Positions 58,801-64,000 of a DNA stretch of 64,000 bases are shown here, one piece after another. Numbering within the stretch: position 1 is the stretch's first letter; each line of letters opens with the position of its first letter. Both the position numbers and the translations under genes were made by a program. Below the pieces are notes generated by a model. It was not told the origin of the DNA. It made no database searches and saw only the letters and a list, made by a program, of their open reading frames with translations. Source of the stretch: DASYXZ01 sp035946625 (GTDB taxonomy: Bacteria; Acidobacteriota; Terriglobia; UBA7540); assembly GCA_035946625.1 (NCBI GenBank), contig DASYZE010000058.1, forward strand, positions 62,001 through 126,000. The letters are read 5' to 3'.

Positions 58801-59886
58801 ATGACCCAACTCATAAGACCCGGCTGGGCGCTGCTGCTCGGGAGCATGCTTGCCTCAAGCGTTTTGGCTGCGGAGAGCACGCCGGCCAGGGCCTTGTTGG
58901 CGCTCTCCAAACGCGATCGCACCCTCGCCATCATCGATCCGATGAGCCTGAAGATTGTGGCGAAGGTTCCCGTGGGGCCGGACCCGCACGAAGTGATTGC
59001 CGGCGCCGACGGAAGGTTCGCTTACGTTTCCGATTACGGCGGCGGAGCTTACCATATCCTTTCCGTGGTTGACCTGGTTCAGCAGAAGGCACTGCCGCCC
59101 ATCGACCTCGGGCCGCTGGGCGGTCCGCACGGTCTGGCGTTTGTGGGCGGCAAACTCTGGTTTACGGCTGAAGGGGCCAAAGTGATCGGCAGTTACAATC
59201 CGAATCTGCGCAGGGTCGACTGGATTCTCGGCACCGGCCAGGACCGAACCCACATGATTTATGTGTTCCCCGACCTCAAGCGGATGGTGACTTCCAATGT
59301 GAGCTCGGGCACCATGAGCATCATTGAAGCAACCGTGAGGCGCGGATTCGGGCCTCCATCCGGCGTCCCTCCTGCTCCGCCGGGTGCGGGGCCAGGCGGC
59401 CCACCGCCCGGGGTCCGGCCGGGATTTCCGCAGAAAGATTGGGAAGAAACGGTGGTGAAGGTCGGCGGAGGCGCGGAAGGTTTTGACATTTCCCCCGATG
59501 GCAGGGAAATTTGGGCGGGCAACGCACAGGACGGTACCATCTCCATCATTGATTTGGCCAGCAAGAAAGTGACGGAGACATTGGCGGCGAACGTTCGCGG
59601 CGCCAACCGGCTGAAGTTCACGCCCGACGGAAAACAAGTGTTTGTCTCCTCGCTCAGCAACTCCGATCTGGCGATTTTTGACGCTGCCTCCCGAAGGGAA
59701 GTGAAACGCGTGAAGCTGGGGCGGGGCGCCGCCGGCATTCTGATGGACCCGGACGGCTCGAGAGCATTCGTGGCTTGCTCGCCGGATAACTACGTGGCCG
59801 TGATCGATTTGAAGACCCTGGAAGTGACCGGCCGCTTCGAGCCCGGCAACGATCCCGATGGGCTGGCGTGGGCAATCCGGCGGTGA
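58801..59886 (+). CDS. exported YVTN-type beta-propeller protein
   Basis: A 361-residue protein with a signal peptide ending ASSVLAAES. Repeated blades of the YVTN/lactonase-like family are visible: 'PVGPDPHEVIAGADGRFAYVSDYG', 'ISPDGREIWAGNAQDGTISIID', 'FTPDGKQVFVSSLSNSDLAIFD', 'MDPDGSRAFVACSPDNYVAVID'. A Pro/Gly-rich loop (near residues 180-210) interrupts the propeller. AGGAGG precedes the start. A periplasmic binding or lactonase-like role is possible; catalytic residues cannot be assigned. Confidence 0.85.
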   Translation: MTQLIRPGWALLLGSMLASSVLAAESTPARALLALSKRDRTLAIIDPMSLKIVAKVPVGPDPHEVIAGADGRFAYVSDYGGGAYHILSVVDLVQQKALPPIDLGPLGGPHGLAFVGGKLWFTAEGAKVIGSYNPNLRRVDWILGTGQDRTHMIYVFPDLKRMVTSNVSSGTMSIIEATVRRGFGPPSGVPPAPPGAGPGGPPPGVRPGFPQKDWEETVVKVGGGAEGFDISPDGREIWAGNAQDGTISIIDLASKKVTETLAANVRGANRLKFTPDGKQVFVSSLSNSDLAIFDAASRREVKRVKLGRGAAGILMDPDGSRAFVACSPDNYVAVIDLKTLEVTGRFEPGNDPDGLAWAIRR

Positions 59887-60085
59887 GGGATTGTAGAGGA
59901 ACGGCTTTTTTGGGGCGGGGAGCGCGGAGTCTCGCCCCTCATAACCGAACCCGCCTGAGCGCAATCACCGAGGGCAGGATAAGACATTCCCTTGATTTGA
60001 ACCGATGAAATCGCATACATTTCCCGCGGTAAAACTTAGGCGCCAACCACGCAGGGCCTATTTGACTTAAGGGGAGGATTCGATC

Positions 60086-60802
60086 ATGCCAATTTCCAGG
60101 CGTTCGGCGGCAGAATTTGTTGGAACATTTTGGTTGGTTTTCGGCGGATGCGGGAGCGCGGTTGTGGCCGCAGGTTTTCCCGGCTTCGGAATCGGTTTTC
60201 TGGGCGTGGCTCTGGCCTTCGGTCTCACCTTGCTGACCATGGCCTTCGCCATCGGTCACATTTCCGGATGTCACCTGAACCCTGCAGTCTCCATCGGCCT
60301 GTGGGTGGGAAAGCGTTTCCCGGCGTCAGACCTTGTTCCTTACATCATCGCCCAGGTGGCCGGTGCCATCGCGGCGAGCGGCGTGCTTTACGTGATTGCC
60401 AGCGGCAAAGAGGGTTTCAGCCTGGCGGGCGGTTTTGCCTCCAACGGCTACGCCGAACATTCGCCCGGCGGCTACTCGCTCGCGGCGTGCCTGGTAGCGG
60501 AAATCGTGCTCACTTTCATGTTCTTGATCATCATCCTCGGCTCCACCGATCGCCGCGCTCCGCAGGGCTTCGCCGGCATCCCCATTGGTCTGGGATTGAC
60601 GTTGATTCACCTCGTCGGAATTCCGGTGGATAATCTTTCGGTAAACCCGGCGCGCAGCACCGGCCCGGCCCTGTTCGTGGGAGGTTGGGCAATCTCGCAA
60701 CTCTGGCTATTCTGGGTCGCGCCGATCGCAGGCGCTGCGCTCGCGGGGGTCGCCTATCGAATCATCGCCGGTGATGGTGGGGCCGGGTCGCCAGCCGCTT
60801 AG
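60086..60802 (+). CDS. aqpZ: aquaporin Z-type water channel
   Basis: A 238-residue six-helix membrane channel, closely following E. coli AqpZ over its whole length. Both NPA boxes are present (HLNPAVSIGL and SVNPARSTG). The selectivity-filter positions equivalent to Phe43, His174 and Arg189 are kept, but the Thr183 position reads Leu (VDNLSVNPAR). It mediates water flux across the inner membrane. It lies alone between the YVTN gene and the pilB-like gene. Confidence 0.95.
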   Translation: MPISRRSAAEFVGTFWLVFGGCGSAVVAAGFPGFGIGFLGVALAFGLTLLTMAFAIGHISGCHLNPAVSIGLWVGKRFPASDLVPYIIAQVAGAIAASGVLYVIASGKEGFSLAGGFASNGYAEHSPGGYSLAACLVAEIVLTFMFLIIILGSTDRRAPQGFAGIPIGLGLTLIHLVGIPVDNLSVNPARSTGPALFVGGWAISQLWLFWVAPIAGAALAGVAYRIIAGDGGAGSPAA

Positions 60803-61075
60803 TCATAGAAAAAGTTTCCCGCCCAGGGGCGTCATTAATTGGAGGTCGCCGCAGCGACCAACGAAGAAGCTCGCCTTGCTTTTCATTGCAGAGCGATCCT
60901 GCGCCTGCGGATCGGAATGATATCGTTTTTCAACAAACTGGCGGGCCTTAGTCCTTGACCCCAAGGATATAATGGATGCCACGCGACACAGGGTTCATGT
61001 ATACTCTGCAATCCCCGCCCCTTCACTGCAACATTTCTTGGCGACAGAGGGGTGGGTGTTTTCGGGGGGACGTTC

Positions 61076-63739
61076 ATGGTTTTCAAATGCAATCAATGTG
61101 GTTCCCCGCTTCCGGTGGACGACGCCCGGTTGCCCAAGACGGCCTTCCGGCTGCGATGCGGCAAATGCCAGAACTTGATGAAGATTGACCCGCTCAGAAT
61201 GGCGGAGTCAGGCGGGCAGACTTCAGTGGCAACGCCTTCCCCGGCGCCGGCCCCAAAACCCGCGCCCATTCAGGGCGCGACCATGGCCGCCTCCCCTCCA
61301 CCGGATTCTATGGCAGGGGCCGCTCCGACACAAGCGGCAGCGCCACTTCCAATCCGGGCGGTCCCCACACCGCCATCACCCAACGCCACATTAATTGGAC
61401 GACCGACGATTGCGCCTCCGCCTGCTCCTGCGGCGGCCCCTGCGCCCGTACATCCGACGGCGGCGGAAGCGCGGCCACCGGTGCCTGTTCTAACCCAGGG
61501 AACTGAAATCAGGGAGCCGGGCCGCGATGCGGCGGCCAAGACCGAACCCGTCAGGAGCGCCGCGCTGGCCAGGCCGGATAACGGAGAAGCGAAGGCAGTG
61601 CCAGCGGAGGCAGGAATGGCGCCCGGGAATGCTGGATTATCCGTGGCGGTGACAATGGCCGAACCGGAAGCCCCACCGCCCGCGGTGGCCCCGCCACTCG
61701 CGGAAGCCGCCGCAGCGCGCCCGCACTACCTGCAAAAAATCGATTTGTTCAGCAACCTGACGGGCGAAGAATGTTTGATAGTGGAGAGCCGCCTGAAGCC
61801 GCGCGAGTTTGCCCCCCAGCAGGTGATTGTGAAGGAAGGCGGGCCGGGCGATTCCATGTTCTTCATCCGCAACGGCGCGGTGGAAATCCACAAGCGGGAT
61901 CCCAATACGGGAATCGATTTCCTGCTCACCGAGCTGAAAGCGGGCGCGTGTTTTGGAGAGATGGCCTTGCTCACGGGCAAGCCGCGCGGGGCAACGGTTT
62001 TGGCCAGCGAGAACACTACGTGCGGACTGCTGGATATGACCGCATTTAATGATCTTTTGCTCTCGCATCCGAAAATCGGCATTTCGCTCAGCCGGGTGCT
62101 GGCCGAGCGGCTGGAGGAATCGAACCAGCAGAGCGGGATTGAATACATTCAACTGAACAAACTGCAATTTGACGCGCGCGTGCTCTCCCTGCTGCCGCTG
62201 CAGGTAATCCAACAGCACAAAGTTTTGCCGGTAGGTTACAGCAACAACCGGCTGACGCTGGCCATGGTGAATCCGAACAACCTGATCGCGCTCGACGACG
62301 TGCGGCGGGTGATTAAAGGCGTGATGATTGAGCCGGTGGTGACTTCGGAAGACGACTTCAAGCGGTTTATGACCACCAAATATGTGGAGCTTTTCAAGGA
62401 AGAAGAGAAAAAGGCGCAGATCAGGGAACAGGCGGCGCAGACCCAGCCGGGCGGAAAAATGGCCGAGAGCACGGAAAGCGTGCTGGAATCGTTGCAGACC
62501 GAAGCGCTGAAATCGCTGGAAGTGGACGATTCGCAGCAGACTACGGAGAGCGTCACCGACCTCTCGCGCTCGGCCGAAGACGCGCCCATCATTCGCCTGG
62601 CCAACAACGTGCTGGCGCTGGCCATCAAGAAGGGCGCCAGCGACATTCACATTGAGCCGCAGGAAAAAGACGTGCTGGTGCGCTTCCGGATTGACGGCGC
62701 GCTGCAACAGGTGCAGGTGCTGCCCAAAAAAATTCAGATGGGATTGGTCTCGCGCCTCAAGATTTTGTCCAAGCTCGACATCGCGGAGAAACGGCTGCCC
62801 CAGGACGGGCGCATCAGCGTGCGCATGGAAGATCGCCCCATTGATTTCCGCGTTTCCACCATTCCGTCCAAGTGGGGCGAAAAGATTTGCATGCGCATTC
62901 TGGACAAATCCAACACGCTCCTCGGCCTCGACAAGCTGATTTTGTTGCCGGACGCGCTGGAACAAGTCCGCGACATGATCGCGCAGCCCTACGGCATCAT
63001 TTATGTTACCGGGCCGACGGGCTCCGGCAAAACCACTTCACTCTACAGCGCGCTGGCCGAGTTGAACGATCCGGACGTGAATATTTCCACCGCCGAGGAT
63101 CCCATTGAATACGACCTGGCGCGCGTCAACCAGGTGCAGGCGCACAAGGATATCGGCCTCGACTTTGCCCGCATCCTGCGCGCATTTTTGCGCCAGGACC
63201 CGGACATCATCCTGGTGGGGGAAACGCGCGACAAGGAAACGGCGCACATCGCCGTGGAAGCCGCGCTCACCGGCCACCTGGTGTTCACCACCCTGCACAC
63301 CAATGACGCCGCCGGAGCGTTCGTTCGCCTGCACGAAATGGGCGTGGAACCTTTCCTGATGTCGAGCTCCACCATCGGCGTTGTGGCGCAGCGGCTGACC
63401 AGGCGGCTGTGCCAGAGTTGCAAGGAACCGTACACGCCGGATGAAATTTCCATGAAGTATATGGGAATTGCCTACGATCCGGCGGCCGTTTTTTACAAGA
63501 ACAAGGGCTGCGAGAAATGCTCCGGCACCGGCTTCAAAGGCCGGGTGGGCGTGTATGAAGTCCTGCGCATGAATGCCGAGCTGAGGAAACTGGTGGCCGG
63601 CGGCGGCAAGACCGAGGAGATTACGGAAGCGGCCGTCCGCAATGGCATGCAAACCCTCAAGGATTATTCCGTATGGCTCCTCAAGAACGGTTGGACCACC
63701 ATGGAAGAAGTGTTGCAAGTGGTGGCCGTGCAGGAGTAG
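61076..63739 (+). CDS. PilB/GspE-type ATPase with zinc ribbon and cyclic-nucleotide-binding domain
   Basis: An 887-residue type IV pilus / type II secretion motor. Residues 1-38 are an MJ0042-type zinc ribbon (CNQCGSPL ... CGKCQNL). A Pro/Ala-rich linker runs to about 215. Residues about 220-345 are a cNMP-binding domain with the phosphate cassette GEMALLTGKPRGATV (from residue 294). The GspE N-domain follows (about 365-450), then the ATPase with Walker A GPTGSGKTT at residues 646-654, DIILVGETRDKETA and the C-terminal zinc site (CQSCKEPY, CEKCSGTG). It powers pilus assembly or secretion, possibly gated by a nucleotide second messenger (inference). An upstream GTG at 61052 is an alternative start; a TATAAT box lies at 60968-60973. 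Confidence 0.9.
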   Translation: MVFKCNQCGSPLPVDDARLPKTAFRLRCGKCQNLMKIDPLRMAESGGQTSVATPSPAPAPKPAPIQGATMAASPPPDSMAGAAPTQAAAPLPIRAVPTPPSPNATLIGRPTIAPPPAPAAAPAPVHPTAAEARPPVPVLTQGTEIREPGRDAAAKTEPVRSAALARPDNGEAKAVPAEAGMAPGNAGLSVAVTMAEPEAPPPAVAPPLAEAAAARPHYLQKIDLFSNLTGEECLIVESRLKPREFAPQQVIVKEGGPGDSMFFIRNGAVEIHKRDPNTGIDFLLTELKAGACFGEMALLTGKPRGATVLASENTTCGLLDMTAFNDLLLSHPKIGISLSRVLAERLEESNQQSGIEYIQLNKLQFDARVLSLLPLQVIQQHKVLPVGYSNNRLTLAMVNPNNLIALDDVRRVIKGVMIEPVVTSEDDFKRFMTTKYVELFKEEEKKAQIREQAAQTQPGGKMAESTESVLESLQTEALKSLEVDDSQQTTESVTDLSRSAEDAPIIRLANNVLALAIKKGASDIHIEPQEKDVLVRFRIDGALQQVQVLPKKIQMGLVSRLKILSKLDIAEKRLPQDGRISVRMEDRPIDFRVSTIPSKWGEKICMRILDKSNTLLGLDKLILLPDALEQVRDMIAQPYGIIYVTGPTGSGKTTSLYSALAELNDPDVNISTAEDPIEYDLARVNQVQAHKDIGLDFARILRAFLRQDPDIILVGETRDKETAHIAVEAALTGHLVFTTLHTNDAAGAFVRLHEMGVEPFLMSSSTIGVVAQRLTRRLCQSCKEPYTPDEISMKYMGIAYDPAAVFYKNKGCEKCSGTGFKGRVGVYEVLRMNAELRKLVAGGGKTEEITEAAVRNGMQTLKDYSVWLLKNGWTTMEEVLQVVAVQE

Positions 63740-63833
63740 CGGTGGCAGCGCACGAAGATCAACAGGAGCGCAGCGACTGCAATTCGACCCTGCGGCTTTC
63801 CATTATGTTTCTCGGGAGTGTCAACTAATGTTG

Positions 63834-63862
63834 GCCCGCCTCGAATCATCTGGCGGGCTTTT
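63834..63862 (+). terminator. rho-independent terminator after the pilB-like gene
   Basis: GCCCGCC (63834-63840) pairs with GGCGGGC (63852-63858), followed by TTTT. It lies 95 bases after the stop. The last 138 bases of the window show no gene. Confidence 0.8.
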
Positions 63863-64000
63863 GTGCTTGGATTTTCTTTCGGTGAGCAGCGGGATTGAAC
63901 AAATACTTCTTGGGCATAGGCGGCATGTGGGCGCATCACATCGAACAATGGCAGTGGTGATAGGGCGGGCATTAAAACGTTGGCGACGAAAGCCAGGAGT

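Noticed and set aside
63664..63972. Minus-strand frame at the window end
   Set aside because: It overlaps the pilB-like 3' end and its terminator and shows no protein family features.

Overview
The window is a GC-rich bacterial chromosome segment that most resembles the Acidobacteriota (Terriglobia-like). The reasons are a very large TonB-dependent receptor with an N-terminal carboxypeptidase-regulatory-like domain, a FecR/DUF6600-type secreted protein, a DUF2934 segment fused to Hsp20, several YD-repeat (RHS) remnants with the 'SLNRYAYV.NNP' core end, and vapBC modules scattered among housekeeping genes. This assignment is inference from family content; no marker phylogeny could be run. No rRNA, tRNA or CRISPR array was recognised.

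Region 1 (1-18.1 kb) is mostly housekeeping: an FmdB-type zinc ribbon, a DUF72 protein, trpD, a cupin, sucC-sucD, ndk, DUF2905, xseA, an adenosine-specific kinase family protein, lepA, a TPR-GAF protein with a decayed GGDEF-like end, a 3-hydroxyacyl-CoA dehydrogenase / methyltransferase / enoyl-CoA hydratase group, nusB and a STAS protein. Several gene junctions carry 7- or 8-bp-period degenerate repeat arrays, usually as inverted pairs. One pair encloses a broken four-helix-bundle (S23/IVP-like) gene inserted between sucC and sucD.

Region 2 (18.1-30.5 kb) holds a vapBC pair, an outer-membrane porin-like protein, a secreted esterase, a FecR/DUF6600 protein with a 96-bp tandem repeat, a radical SAM protein with a probably leaderless transcript, a seven-iron ferredoxin, a DksA-like zinc finger protein, a LUD-domain protein and a SIS-domain sugar-phosphate protein.

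Region 3 (30.7-39.1 kb) is a mobile and toxin graveyard: three RHS-tip plus small-membrane-protein cassettes (two attached to truncated YD-repeat cores, one without a core), a 10-bp word repeated after each cassette, an IS110-family transposase with a strongly structured leader, a REP-associated tyrosine transposase flanked by inverted REPs, and an internally deleted IS630 transposase.

Region 4 (39.2-50.5 kb) looks like carbohydrate use: a sodium:solute symporter, nagA, a TonB-dependent receptor, a secreted right-handed beta-helix protein and a secreted GH42 beta-galactosidase, with two MITE-like elements. Region 5 (50.5-64 kb) contains a vapBC pair with a frameshifted antitoxin, an NtrB/NtrC-type two-component system, a minus-strand set of small stress-type genes (Hsp20, DUF2231, two receiver domains lacking the phosphoacceptor Asp, two exported proteins), a YVTN beta-propeller, aqpZ, and a PilB/GspE ATPase fused to a zinc ribbon and a cyclic-nucleotide-binding domain.
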